NCBI GenBank assembly: GCA_022838965.1 | Contig: JALHDK010000008.1 | Coordinates: 1 to 19,607, forward strand | From: Actinomycetales bacterium | GTDB taxonomy: Bacteria; Actinomycetota; Actinomycetes; Actinomycetales; Actinomycetaceae | Length of the DNA: 19,607 nt | Reading direction: 5' to 3' | Shown: positions 10,201 to 17,311 of the stretch, one piece after another | Position numbering within the stretch: position 1 is the first letter of the stretch | Layout of the letters: each line of letters begins with the position of its first letter | Made by a program: the position numbers and the translations under genes | The notes under the pieces: generated by a model | Database searches by the model: none | Told to the model about the DNA's origin: nothing | What the model saw: the letters and a program-made list of their open reading frames with translations, nothing else

Positions 10201-10897
10201 GATTCGCCGCCTCGCGCGACTGGAAGAACGTGTCCGGATTCTCCGCCGCGCCCCGAAGTGCCGGCGCGTCCGGGGTGAGGCCGCGGGCACGATGCGCGAG
10301 GACGTCTGACTCCCGGATGAGCGCCCGCAGGTCCTCCCGTTCGAGCAGCTCGATCGTGTTCATCTCGTGACTGGTGCGGAAACCGTCGAAGAAGTGCAGG
10401 AACGGGACGCGCGAGCGGAGTGTGGCAGCGTGGGCCACCAGGGCGAAGTCCTGTGCCTGCTGCACGCCGGCGGCCGCCAGCATCGCCCAGCCGGTCATGC
10501 GGCAACCCATCACGTCCGAGTGGTCCCCGAAGATCGAGAGCGCATGGGTGGCCACCGTCCGGGCCGCAACGTGGATGACGGCGGGCGTGAGTTCGCCGGC
10601 GATCTTGTACATCGTGGGCAGCATCAGCAGGAGGCCCTGGGACGCGGTGAACGTGGTCCCGAGCGTGCCCTTGGTGACCGCGCCGTGGAGCGCGCCGGCG
10701 GCCCCGCCCTCGGACTGCATCTCGACCACCTCGGGCACCGCACCCCAGATGTTCGTGCGGCCCGCGGCCGACCAGGCATCCGCGAGTTCTCCCATCCCCG
10801 ACGACGGGGTGATCGGGTAGATCGCGAGCACCTCGCTCACCGCATGCGCGACCCGCGCCACGGCCTCGCCGCCCTCGATTGTCGTCCACCGGCCCAT
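7265..10897 (-). CDS. nifJ: Pyruvate:ferredoxin (flavodoxin) oxidoreductase
   Basis: This 1210-residue single-chain enzyme oxidises pyruvate with CoA to acetyl-CoA and CO2, reducing ferredoxin or flavodoxin; the reaction is reversible. Domain order is the standard one. The pyrimidine-binding domain opens with TIEGGEAVARVAH and YPITPSS. Next come the middle domains and a two-cluster ferredoxin insert with C696, C699, C702, C706 and C752, C755, C758, C762. The C-terminal thiamine diphosphate domain contains GDGWAYDIG (D979) and NTGGQ (from N1012). The proximal 4Fe-4S ligands are C826, C829, C854 and C1087, with spacing almost identical to Desulfovibrio africanus PFOR (812, 815, 840, 1071). The family is oxygen-sensitive in many organisms. 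ATG 10897 has GAGGAAGG at 10906-10913 (minus), 8 bases upstream. TAGTCT at 10923-10928 (minus) may be a -10 element. The frame extends upstream without homology. Confidence 0.97.
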   Translation of the reverse strand: MGRWTTIEGGEAVARVAHAVSEVLAIYPITPSSGMGELADAWSAAGRTNIWGAVPEVVEMQSEGGAAGALHGAVTKGTLGTTFTASQGLLLMLPTMYKIAGELTPAVIHVAARTVATHALSIFGDHSDVMGCRMTGWAMLAAAGVQQAQDFALVAHAATLRSRVPFLHFFDGFRTSHEMNTIELLEREDLRALIRESDVLAHRARGLTPDAPALRGAAENPDTFFQSREAANPFHRAVPDVVAECFAELAERTGRRYGLVDYRGAPDADRVVVVMGSASATVRETVAHLVALGERVGVVTVHLYRPFPAAQFVAALPATVRGIAVLDRTKEPGAPVEPLHADVLAALDQYGAGHVDGGTRPTVIGGRYGLSSKEFTPRMAAAVFTELTREEPKREFTVGIVDDVTHLSLAPDPAFTLPRTSLAAVFHGLGSDGTVGSSKNTVKILGEEPGRFAQGYFVYDSRKSGATTVSHLRFGDHPIDQPWLIDSADFVAVHHFDLLRTMRTVDVARPGATVLLNSRWGPDEIWQHIPAEVRRIIQERELDLWTVDATRVARQAGLGNRINTVMQPCFFHLSGVVDRAIERIKEAVERTYGRRGRVVVERNFAAIDGAIAALGHVDWRLADAALRDRDEPHRMPPLPDSAPDFVRRVTATMLRGEGDTLPVSALPVDGQWPTGTSRWEKRAIAEEIPIWDPSLCIDCGKCAVVCPHAAIRIKLAPQDALADAPSTFLSKPYKDRTLAGHQLIVQVAPDDCTGCGICVDVCPARSKTSVRHKSITMQPAHEHRERERANFGFFLGLPEIDRTAVRHDQVKGVAQLQPLFEFSLACAGCGETPYIRTLTQLFGDRMVIANATGCSSIFGGNLPTVPYTRDPAGRGPAWSNSLFEDNAEFGLGMRLAWEHQHAEARRHLGAVADRLDPALVSGLLDADQTSEAGIQAQRARVAALREALGRLDPADPDVVSLVSLADELVEKAVWIIGGDGWAYDIGFGGLDHVLSSGRNVNVLVLDTEVYSNTGGQASKATPRGATAKFASSGKGQPKKDLGMIAAAYGDVYVAQLAIGANQQQTIRAMLEAAAWPGPSLLIAYSTCIAHGIDMATSMTHQADAVASGYWPLYRYRPATEPHAHPMSLDSKAPTMPVRDFMMAETRFAMLARSHPQRAEALARLAQRDVDERWRYYSQLAGVERTLQVAEDTDRAPEPQGGSSGGTEEGP

Positions 10898-10964
10898 GCA
10901 GTCCGCCTTCCTCGCCGAGGCCAGACTACGGCCTGCCGCGCCCCGCCCGCGTCCGGCGGGGCCG

Positions 10965-11882
10965 TCAGCGGGGGACCCGGACCACGAGGGCGCCGGGCCG
11001 CACCTCGCACACCATCGACCGCACCGGGCCGACGGCGTCGCCATCCAGTTCGCCCTCGACCGGCTGTCCACAGTGGACGCCGATCCTGGGGGCCTGGAGA
11101 CGCCGCAGGGCGGCGTGGCCGCGCCGGTCCCGGGTGAGGATGCTCAGGATGGCGGCGCCCCAGCCGAGCAGCCCCCGGGGGGCGAGCATGACCGCATCGA
11201 GCACGCCGTCGTCGACCCTGGCATCGGGGAGGAGGACCGTCCCGCCGGTCAGCTCACCGCAGTTGCCGACCACCACCATCCGGGCGTGCTGGCTAACCTC
11301 CTGGTCCGCCCCGGCGGTGACCCGGACCCTGAACCCGCGGTTGAGGAGTGCACGCGCGCCGGAGACGAGGTAGGCGACCCACCCGACCCTGTTCTTGAGC
11401 CTCTCGTCGGCGTTTGCCATCGTGTCGGCGTCGACGCCGACGCCGCACATGACGAGGAAGACCTCGGGCTCGCGGTCGTCGAAGGTCACGAGTCCGACGT
11501 CGACCGGGCGTTCGGCCCCGGTGAGGGCGATCATGAGGGCCGGCTCGAGTCCGTCGACGGGAAGCTGGAGGTTGCGGGCCAGGAGGTTGCCCGTTCCGCC
11601 CGGCAGCAACCCGATGGGTGTCCCCGTGCCGACGAGTGCGCTCGCCACGGCCCGAACGGTGCCATCGCCGCCCAGCGGACACACCACGGTGGCGCCGTCG
11701 GCCAGGGCCTGTTCCGCCTGTCCGGCACCCGGGTCGTCCTTCGTGGTCTCGTACCATCGGGGCTCGGGCCAGCCCTGACCCGCACAGGCCTCGGCCACCT
11801 GAGCCTTCACCGGCTTCAGGTCCGGGAACTTCGTCGGGTTGACGACAACCGCGAGGGTGCCGGGGGTGGCGGGCTGTGACAT
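10965..11882 (-). CDS. Diacylglycerol kinase-like lipid kinase
   Basis: This 305-residue protein is of the DAGK catalytic family (YegS/DgkB/BmrU-like). These enzymes phosphorylate a lipid hydroxyl group with ATP at the inner face of the membrane. VVVNPTK near residue 12 is the first strand motif. GGDGT at 71-75 is the ATP-binding signature, and [13 protein letters not shown] follows near 93-105. Substrates in the family include diacylglycerol, sphingoid bases, ceramide and undecaprenol, so the exact lipid is unknown. The ATG at 11882 has no Shine-Dalgarno site. A TAGGCT hexamer ends 6 bases before it, suggesting a leaderless transcript. The gene lies 41 bases after the GNAT gene and 67 bases before nifJ on the same strand. 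Confidence 0.88.
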   Translation of the reverse strand: MSQPATPGTLAVVVNPTKFPDLKPVKAQVAEACAGQGWPEPRWYETTKDDPGAGQAEQALADGATVVCPLGGDGTVRAVASALVGTGTPIGLLPGGTGNLLARNLQLPVDGLEPALMIALTGAERPVDVGLVTFDDREPEVFLVMCGVGVDADTMANADERLKNRVGWVAYLVSGARALLNRGFRVRVTAGADQEVSQHARMVVVGNCGELTGGTVLLPDARVDDGVLDAVMLAPRGLLGWGAAILSILTRDRRGHAALRRLQAPRIGVHCGQPVEGELDGDAVGPVRSMVCEVRPGALVVRVPR

Positions 11883-11888
11883 GACCCC

Positions 11889-11894
11889 AGCCTA
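11889..11894 (-). promoter_or_regulatory. Candidate leaderless -10 element for the lipid kinase
   Basis: On the minus strand CTAGGCT is followed by exactly six bases and then the ATG. This spacing would put the transcription start at or next to the start codon. TAnnnT hexamers at this distance are typical of leaderless actinobacterial genes. I see no convincing -35 box. The same motif and spacing recur before the 17191 gene. Confidence 0.4.
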
Positions 11895-11923
11895 GTCAGA
11901 CCCGCACCGCGGGCGGCGGGAGC

Positions 11924-12934
11924 TCAGGACCCCAGGACCTTCTCGAGCACCGCGAACTCGCGTCCCGATTCGGCACCGAACCAGAGGGCCAGGAGCCGCG
12001 GCGCGAGATTGCTCTCCCGCACCCACACCGCCTCGGCGGACTGGTAGCCCTTCCGCAGCAGCGTCCGCATGAGCTGGACGCCCATGGCCATCCCCACCCG
12101 GCGTCGCTTCCAGCCCGGCAGGACCCCGATGGACAGGATGCGGGCGCGGTCGATGTGTCCGTCCGTGCGGAGCTGCCACGAGTCGGGCAGGCAGAGGATG
12201 CTCCCGATCAGCTGTCCATCGTGCTCGGCGAGGATGACCAGCTCCGGATCGGCGTGCGGCAGCAGGCGCGCGACGATCCGCTGCGTGTCCGCCGCATCGT
12301 GGGCAGGCTGCCCGGGCATGCGGGTGAACACCCTGCGGTGGAGGTCGCCGACCGCGGCGATCTCCACCGCCAGCCGTGCCTGGTCGATGTGCCGCACGAC
12401 CACGCCCGGAACCTCCTCCCACAGCTCGGGCACCCTGTCGCGCGTCATTCGGGGAGCCACCATCCGCACGACCTCCCGGTAACCCGACTGCCGGAACACC
12501 TCCGGGTACCACGGGGGATTGTGGGGGGTGAAGATCGTCTGGGGCAGCTCGAAGCCCGCCGTCTGGAGACCGACGACCAGCGGGTCCGACATGGGCCCGC
12601 GCACCCGTACCGCCCCGCGTGCGGCGAGGTACGACTCGCATTCACGCAGGACCGCGCGGCCCGCGTCCTCGTGGCCCGGCAGGCATTCGAAGAGTCCGAC
12701 AGCTCCCACCGGCTCGCCCGGACCGGGGCCGCCGGGAAAGGCGGCTGCCCGCGCCACCGGTCGGCCCGCCTCCAGGGCGACGACGGCGTACGGCCGCGCA
12801 TCGGTGAAGGCCCACGTGACGGCGACCTCCGACTCGGGAGACCAGATGTGGTCGTCGGCGTAGACGGCGTGGGGGAGTGCGCTGAAGTCGGCGCCACGCG
12901 GATCGTCGAGGGACGCAACCTCGTGGATGACCAT
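11924..12934 (-). CDS. Large GNAT-fold acyltransferase (YghO-like)
   Basis: This 336-residue protein has a GNAT acyltransferase domain in its C-terminal half. The acyl-CoA pyrophosphate loop pattern R-x-x-G-x-A is at R278-A283 (RRVGMA), and ILSIGVLP precedes it. The N-terminal half carries motifs I associate with large YghO-type GNAT proteins: an opening around LPHAVYADD, GLFEC, ARGAVRVRGPM and HNPPWYPEVF. Members of this wider group have been linked to N-acylation of long-chain bases in bacterial ceramide synthesis, by recall and not checked here. The ATG at 12934 overlaps the ligase stop by one base (TGATG), so it is translationally coupled. With an adenylate-forming ligase before it and a lipid kinase after it, transfer of an activated acyl chain to an amine is a reasonable but untested guess. 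Confidence 0.8.
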   Translation of the reverse strand: MVIHEVASLDDPRGADFSALPHAVYADDHIWSPESEVAVTWAFTDARPYAVVALEAGRPVARAAAFPGGPGPGEPVGAVGLFECLPGHEDAGRAVLRECESYLAARGAVRVRGPMSDPLVVGLQTAGFELPQTIFTPHNPPWYPEVFRQSGYREVVRMVAPRMTRDRVPELWEEVPGVVVRHIDQARLAVEIAAVGDLHRRVFTRMPGQPAHDAADTQRIVARLLPHADPELVILAEHDGQLIGSILCLPDSWQLRTDGHIDRARILSIGVLPGWKRRRVGMAMGVQLMRTLLRKGYQSAEAVWVRESNLAPRLLALWFGAESGREFAVLEKVLGS

Positions 12935-14238
12935 CAGAAGTCCCTCCGCACGCGGATCATCTTGCCGGATCGCGGGTTCCGTTCGGGCGGTGACTCGCTG
13001 AACTCGACGTGGGGAGGCGTGGCACCGGCACGGTCACACCAGCGCGCCAGGTTGCGCAGCACCTCGGCGTGGATGGCGGCGGCGTCCGCACCGGGCCGCA
13101 GGAGGAGCCGGATCTCGAGGCGGTCGGGGCTGTGCTGGATCGCCTGGTATTCGACGACGTCGTCGGAGGCCCGGTCGATGGCGCGCCGCACGTAGTCGGG
13201 CATGAGCCGGACGGTCTCGCCGGTTGGTCCGCGGAGCAGCAGCACGTTGTCGGCGCGGCCGTGGAGCCGCTCGACGAGCCGGAAGGCCGAGCCGCAGGCG
13301 CAGTCCCGGCCGCCGACCTCGATGAGGTCGCCGAGCTGGTAGCGGATGAACGGTTGGGTGGTCCGGAAGAGGTCCGTGACAATCACCCGACTGGTGGTGC
13401 CGAGGGGGTCACCGGCGTCCTCGAGCTCGACCAGTGTGACATCCTCATTGAGATGCAGGCGCCCGGCGGGACAGGTGGCGGCGAGCATCCCCTCGGCTCC
13501 CTGGTAGATCTCCGCCACCGGAGCGGCGAAGGCCCGCTCCAGGACCTCGCGGGTTCCGGGGTCCAGCTCCTCGGCGTAGGAGAGGAGGGCATCGATGCGA
13601 CCCGTGATGGCTGTGCGTCGCTCCGCCAGGAGTCGCAGGAGCGAGGGTGGACCCGCGAGGACGTTGAGCCGCTCCGTGTTGATGAGGTCCACCAGGCGGT
13701 CGACCGGCTGGAAGTAGTCGACGTACACCAGCCTCACCCCGAATCGTGTGACGGCGGTGTAGGCCGGATTGTTCGCGCGCAACGCGAACAGCACGCGGCG
13801 CCGTCGCAGGCCACGGGGGAGGCCGCTGCGCGCCCACAGCAGCGCGCCGTACCGGTCGCGCTCCCGGGCGGAGAGGACCGTGAGCACCTTGGTGCCGGAG
13901 GTGCCGCTCGACAGGCCCACCGAGTAGCCGCCGGGGTACAGGTCCTCGCCGCCCTCGATCTCCTGGCGCACCCGGAACGCGACCAGGTCGTCACGGTGCA
14001 GGCCAGCGGTGTTGATCCGGTCGAACTCGGCCATCATGGTGGCCTTGTCCATGAACGGCACCTCGGCGAGCGGGGTATCCGGCCGGATCAGCGCGGAGTA
14101 GTACGGCGAACGGCGTGCGACGTCCGCGAGGAGGAGGCGGACGCGGCGCTGCTGGTGGCGGAGGAGCCGGTCCTCATCCCAGTGGTCGAACTGCCAGCGC
14201 AGCCTCGGACCGAGGACCGCCCGTGCGAGCAGGCTCAT
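12934..14238 (-). CDS. Adenylate-forming ligase, phenylacetate-CoA ligase family
   Basis: This 434-residue enzyme should activate a carboxylic acid as its acyl-AMP, then pass it to CoA or another thiol, releasing pyrophosphate. The P-loop SSGTSGT is at residues 110-116. YQGAEG and FIRYQLGDLIEVGG (the conserved R-Y-x-x-G-D block) follow, with CACG at 313-316 and GRADNVLLLRGPTGE near the hinge to the small C-terminal domain. The CxCG pair is typical of PaaK/CapK-like members. The N-terminus is rich in R and W and resembles F390-synthetase and capsule (CapK) relatives more than true PaaK. The substrate cannot be deduced. The ATG at 14238 overlaps the transporter stop by 4 bases (ATGA). The open frame extends far upstream, antisense-like, over the transporter gene and is not used. 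Confidence 0.87.
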   Translation of the reverse strand: MSLLARAVLGPRLRWQFDHWDEDRLLRHQQRRVRLLLADVARRSPYYSALIRPDTPLAEVPFMDKATMMAEFDRINTAGLHRDDLVAFRVRQEIEGGEDLYPGGYSVGLSSGTSGTKVLTVLSARERDRYGALLWARSGLPRGLRRRRVLFALRANNPAYTAVTRFGVRLVYVDYFQPVDRLVDLINTERLNVLAGPPSLLRLLAERRTAITGRIDALLSYAEELDPGTREVLERAFAAPVAEIYQGAEGMLAATCPAGRLHLNEDVTLVELEDAGDPLGTTSRVIVTDLFRTTQPFIRYQLGDLIEVGGRDCACGSAFRLVERLHGRADNVLLLRGPTGETVRLMPDYVRRAIDRASDDVVEYQAIQHSPDRLEIRLLLRPGADAAAIHAEVLRNLARWCDRAGATPPHVEFSESPPERNPRSGKMIRVRRDF

Positions 14239-15593
14239 GAATGCTGCCGGCCGTCGAGGGCCAGGCGCGCCTCGATGTAGCGTGCGCGGCTGACGCGATA
14301 GCGCAGCAGAATCACGGCCGAGGTCACGAGCAGCAGGCCGGGGATCACCCCGAACGCGATCCGCACACCCAGCACACCCCCGGCCGACTGCGTCTCGGCG
14401 GCGCCGTCGTAGCCCGCCACCTGCAACACGAGCCCGAGGAGGAGACCCGCTACGCCCAGGCCGAGCTGGTGCACCGTCATCCAGAGTCCGAAGAACACCG
14501 ACTCGTGCCGCTCGCCGCGCTCGTGCTCGTAGTAGTCGACGAGGTCCGGCACGAGCGACGGCGGGATCAGCAGGTACGCGGACATCGCGGCGCCGAGGAG
14601 TGCGGAGCCCGCGAGGAAGAGCAGCGTGGACCCGGTGCTGGCCATGAAGCCGATGACCGCCAGCAGAACCGCCGCCGCCAGGTTGAACCACAGCAGGAGG
14701 CGCGGCTTCTCCACCCGGTGTGTCAGGCGGTTCACGACGGGGACGAGGGCAGCCGCGGCCACGGTGTAGATCGCGAGACTGATGGTCGCCAGGCCCGCGC
14801 TCCCCAGGACGTGGGCCGCGAAGTAGGGGATGGCGGCGGAGAGCACACCGGTCGCCACGGCCCCCACCAGCTTGAACCACAACAACGCGGAGACGTTCTC
14901 CTCAGCCGCGAGCGCGACGTAGCGCCGCAGCGGCACCCGGGTGATGTCGACGTCGTGGCGCGCCTCATAGCCGGTGGCACTGCGGGCGGCCACGAGGACC
15001 GCCAGCCCGCAGACCACGCCGAACACCACGGAGACGGTGCGCAGGGCACTCCCGAGGTCGTCACCCCGTGTGACGAGCAGGGCGATCCCGCCACCGAGGA
15101 TCGTGCCGAGCGCGGAGGTGACCGCCTTGAAGCCCACGAGCTGGGTGCGCTCGTCGTAGTCGAGGGTCAGGACCGGGACAAGCGCGTTGTACGGCACCGC
15201 CACCAGCGAGTAGGTGGTGGCGAACAGCAGGATCACCACCGTGGCGAGGAGGAAGCCCACCGCCTGGCTGGTGCCGGTGGGCAACCACCACAGCAGGACG
15301 AAGCTCAGCGCGAAGGGGAGGGCGCCGTAGAGGAGGTAGGTGCGCTTGCGACCGTTCCGGGCCCGGGTGCGGTCGTTCAGCACACCGATGAGCGGATCGT
15401 TGACCCCGTCCCACACCTTCCCGATCAGCACCACGAGCCCCGCCGCCGCAGCGGACAGCCCCACCACGTCCGTCAGATAGAACAGAAAGAAGAATCCGAC
15501 GGCGAAGTAGGCGATCGAGATCCCGAGATCGCCGGTCGCGTACCCCAGTTTCACCGCGAGCGGCAGCGTCTCCTGCGCCCTGACCTGCGTCAT
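14235..15593 (-). CDS. GPH-type cation symporter of the major facilitator superfamily
   Basis: This 452-residue protein has about 12 hydrophobic segments and the hallmarks of the glycoside-pentoside-hexuronide:cation symporter family: KLGYATGDLG near the N-terminus, then WDGVNDPLIGVLNDRTRARNGRKRTYLLYG around residues 60-90. The family uses H+ or Na+ to import sugars, but relatives in lipid or secondary-metabolite clusters move other molecules. Compare the lysolipid transporter MFSD2A, of similar fold. ATG 15593 is chosen because the transporter similarity starts with LAVKLGYATGDLG. Only a short-spaced GGAG lies before it, so initiation may be weak or the start slightly misplaced. It is the first gene of the minus-strand operon and is divergent from the DUF389 gene, with a shared upstream region of 135 bases. 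Confidence 0.88.
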   Translation of the reverse strand: MTQVRAQETLPLAVKLGYATGDLGISIAYFAVGFFFLFYLTDVVGLSAAAAGLVVLIGKVWDGVNDPLIGVLNDRTRARNGRKRTYLLYGALPFALSFVLLWWLPTGTSQAVGFLLATVVILLFATTYSLVAVPYNALVPVLTLDYDERTQLVGFKAVTSALGTILGGGIALLVTRGDDLGSALRTVSVVFGVVCGLAVLVAARSATGYEARHDVDITRVPLRRYVALAAEENVSALLWFKLVGAVATGVLSAAIPYFAAHVLGSAGLATISLAIYTVAAAALVPVVNRLTHRVEKPRLLLWFNLAAAVLLAVIGFMASTGSTLLFLAGSALLGAAMSAYLLIPPSLVPDLVDYYEHERGERHESVFFGLWMTVHQLGLGVAGLLLGLVLQVAGYDGAAETQSAGGVLGVRIAFGVIPGLLLVTSAVILLRYRVSRARYIEARLALDGRQHS

Positions 15594-15728
15594 GTCTCCG
15601 ATCTTCGCACTGGCCTGCCCGCTGTCAGTCGGAAACGCCGCCCGACTGTCCCTCCGGGATCGCCGACTGGGACGCCTGGACACGCCTGCATCGCTAGGGT
15701 CGACTCAGGCCGAGGAGGGAGGTGCGCA

Positions 15729-16637
15729 GTGTTCGCGTTGCGCGTCCTCGCGCCGCCCTCCGCGACACCCGCGGCCGTCACGGTCCTCGACTCCCTGGAC
15801 GGCGTCTCCGCCATCGTCGTCGGTGGTCTGACTCACGACGGCGGACTCCGGATGATCACGGCCGATGTCAGGCCCTTCGCGGCCGACCGGGTGTTTCGCA
15901 AGCTCGTGGAGGCGGGCATCGACCCCGAGGCGGTGACGATGGTGCGCCAGACAACCGTCCGACCCATCGACAGGCAGCGGACCTCACGCTGGACCATTGA
16001 GCGCCGGCAACAGTCCCTCGTCTGGGCCGAGGCGATCGACACAGCCCGTGAGAACGCCGTCCTCACCCCCCGCTACGCGCTCCTCATGGTCACGGCGGGA
16101 GTGATCGCCACGTTCGGGATCATCCTGCGCAACCCGATCCTGGTCGTCGGCGCGATGGCGACCAGCCCGGATCTCCTGCCGCTGTCCGCGTTCTGCGTGG
16201 GGGTCGTGGGGAAGCGGCCCCGGCTGGCGGTTCGGGGAGTCACGATCCTGGTGATCGGGATGCTGATCGCGGGGTTGACCGCGTGGACGTTGTCCTGGCT
16301 GATGCTGCAGGTGGGGGCGTACAACGGCGTGCTGTCCTCGGAGAACGCCCTCTCCGGGATCGTCACTCGCGTCAGCGTTGACACGATCGTGGTGGCGCTG
16401 ACCGCCGGAGCCGTGGGCATGCTCGCCTTCCAGAGTCGCGCCAGCACCGCCGTGGGAGTGGCGATCTCCGTCACGACGATCCCCGCCGTCGCCTTCGCGG
16501 GAGTGGCGGCCGGGATCGCGGACTACGGCCGGGGAGTGAGTGCCCTCTGGGTGTTGCTCGTCAACATCGCCATGCTGTTCGTCGGCGGCGTCCTCACCCT
16601 GCTCGTGCAGCGCTCGCTCGCGCGGCGCACATCCTGA
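15729..16637 (+). CDS. DUF389 family membrane protein
   Basis: This 302-residue protein has a soluble N-terminal region of about 110 residues with an alpha/beta look (ALRVLAPPSATPAAVTVLDSLDG). About six hydrophobic helices then make up the DUF389 membrane domain. The signature segment is ATFGIILRNPILVVGAMATSPDLLPL, starting near residue 125. The family is widespread in actinobacteria and cyanobacteria and its function is unknown; transport has been proposed. The start is GTG 15729, with a very strong GGAGGGAGGT ribosome site ending 5 bases before it. The frame is open for about 1.5 kb upstream, across the transporter gene, but that is a high-GC artefact. It converges with the 17191-16691 gene. 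Confidence 0.85.
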   Translation: MFALRVLAPPSATPAAVTVLDSLDGVSAIVVGGLTHDGGLRMITADVRPFAADRVFRKLVEAGIDPEAVTMVRQTTVRPIDRQRTSRWTIERRQQSLVWAEAIDTARENAVLTPRYALLMVTAGVIATFGIILRNPILVVGAMATSPDLLPLSAFCVGVVGKRPRLAVRGVTILVIGMLIAGLTAWTLSWLMLQVGAYNGVLSSENALSGIVTRVSVDTIVVALTAGAVGMLAFQSRASTAVGVAISVTTIPAVAFAGVAAGIADYGRGVSALWVLLVNIAMLFVGGVLTLLVQRSLARRTS

Positions 16638-16651
16638 AGGCAACGGGTGGG

Positions 16652-16673
16652 CGCCACGTCCGAACGCGTGGCG
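16652..16673. terminator. Hairpin between convergent membrane-protein genes
   Basis: CGCCACG at 16652-16658 pairs perfectly with CGTGGCG at 16667-16673 around an 8-base loop. It sits in the 53-base gap between the DUF389 stop and the end of the minus-strand gene. No T-tract follows on either strand, so efficiency is uncertain. Confidence 0.45.
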
Positions 16674-16690
16674 GGCGGCTGCTGACGACG

Positions 16691-17191
16691 TCAATAGGCC
16701 AGCGCGGTCTTGACCGCCACCACGACGAAGCTCGCGGCCAGCACCCCAAGGGCGACCATCGCGGCCGGGAACGGCCGGGATCCGCGCTCCCGGGCGATCG
16801 CGTAACCCGCAAGCGCGGGAAGTGCGGCCAGGAGCCAGCGGGCGAGGACCAGCGCTCGAGGACCTTCCAGGAACACGAAGGGCACCGCTGCCACCACCGC
16901 GGCGCTCAGCCCGCCCGCGAGTTGTGCCAGGCCCTCCCTGGCGAGCGCCGGGTGCCACTCGCCGTGCTCCGCGAGCTGGCCGGCCAGCCGGAAGGCGAGC
17001 CAGTGGGCGAGCAGCAGTCCCACCGTGACCCCGAAGATCTCGGCAACGATCACGCCCTTCGGAGGGAGGTCGGTGGACGACAGCACGAGGGACGTCGCCC
17101 AGAGCACGATGGCGAGATACAACCCGCTCGTCAGGAACTCACGGACGAGCGCTGTGCGCGCGTGGTCGTCGTCGTCGGCCGTTCCATGCAT
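16691..17191 (-). CDS. Small integral membrane protein of unknown function
   Basis: This 166-residue protein has a short charged N-terminus (MHGTADDDDHART) and about five hydrophobic segments: LYLAIVLWATSLVL, IFGVTVGLLLAHWLAF, an Ala/Val-rich helix near residue 95, LLAALPALAGYAIA, and a C-terminal VALGVLAASFVVVAV. I recognise no family. Codon use matches the actinobacterial part of the window. No Shine-Dalgarno site precedes ATG 17191. A TAGGCT hexamer lies 6 bases upstream, so translation is probably from a leaderless transcript. It converges with the DUF389 gene and may have a related envelope role, which is a guess from position only. Confidence 0.75.
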   Translation of the reverse strand: MHGTADDDDHARTALVREFLTSGLYLAIVLWATSLVLSSTDLPPKGVIVAEIFGVTVGLLLAHWLAFRLAGQLAEHGEWHPALAREGLAQLAGGLSAAVVAAVPFVFLEGPRALVLARWLLAALPALAGYAIARERGSRPFPAAMVALGVLAASFVVVAVKTALAY

Positions 17192-17197
17192 GGAGAC

Positions 17198-17203
17198 AGC
17201 CTA
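17198..17203 (-). promoter_or_regulatory. Candidate leaderless -10 element for the small membrane protein
   Basis: CTAGGCT on the minus strand is followed by six bases and the ATG, exactly as before the lipid kinase gene. No clear -35 box was found. Confidence 0.4.
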
Positions 17204-17249
17204 GGTCGGCCAGGAATCCAGTGATCGCCACCACTCCGGCGTCCCGCGT

Positions 17250-17262
17250 GTTCCCGTGGAAC
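17250..17262. repeat. Short inverted repeat GTTCC-N3-GGAAC
   Basis: This perfect 5-base inverted repeat has a 3-base centre. It lies in the region between the divergent 17191 gene and the truncated gene at 17354. It could be a repressor site; no regulator is known. Confidence 0.3.
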
Positions 17263-17278
17263 GTGGCACCGCGAGAGT

Positions 17279-17294
17279 GCCTGCGGCCGCAGGC
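17279..17294. repeat. Perfect 16-base palindrome
   Basis: GCCTGCGGCCGCAGGC is self-complementary over all 16 bases and lies about 60 bases upstream of the truncated plus-strand gene. It may be an operator for the divergent promoters, or a chance product of high GC. Confidence 0.35.
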
Positions 17295-17311
17295 GCATCT
17301 GGGACGATGGA

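Noticed and set aside
7400..10309. Open frame of 969 codons on the plus strand across nifJ
   Set aside because: It is antisense to nifJ, and its composition is that of a shadow frame. No motif is recognisable.
11901..11913. CCCGC-N3-GCGGG inverted repeat between the GNAT and lipid kinase genes
   Set aside because: The stem is only five pairs, with no T-tract, and such repeats are frequent by chance at this GC content.
14239..14880. Longer form of the adenylate-forming ligase starting at 14880
   Set aside because: The added 214 residues overlap the transporter gene in another frame and look like shadow translation. The ATG overlapping the transporter stop is a standard coupled start.
14241..15728. 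In-frame upstream extension of the DUF389 gene to 14241
   Set aside because: The extension is antisense to the transporter gene and has no similarity. A very strong ribosome site sits right before GTG 15729.
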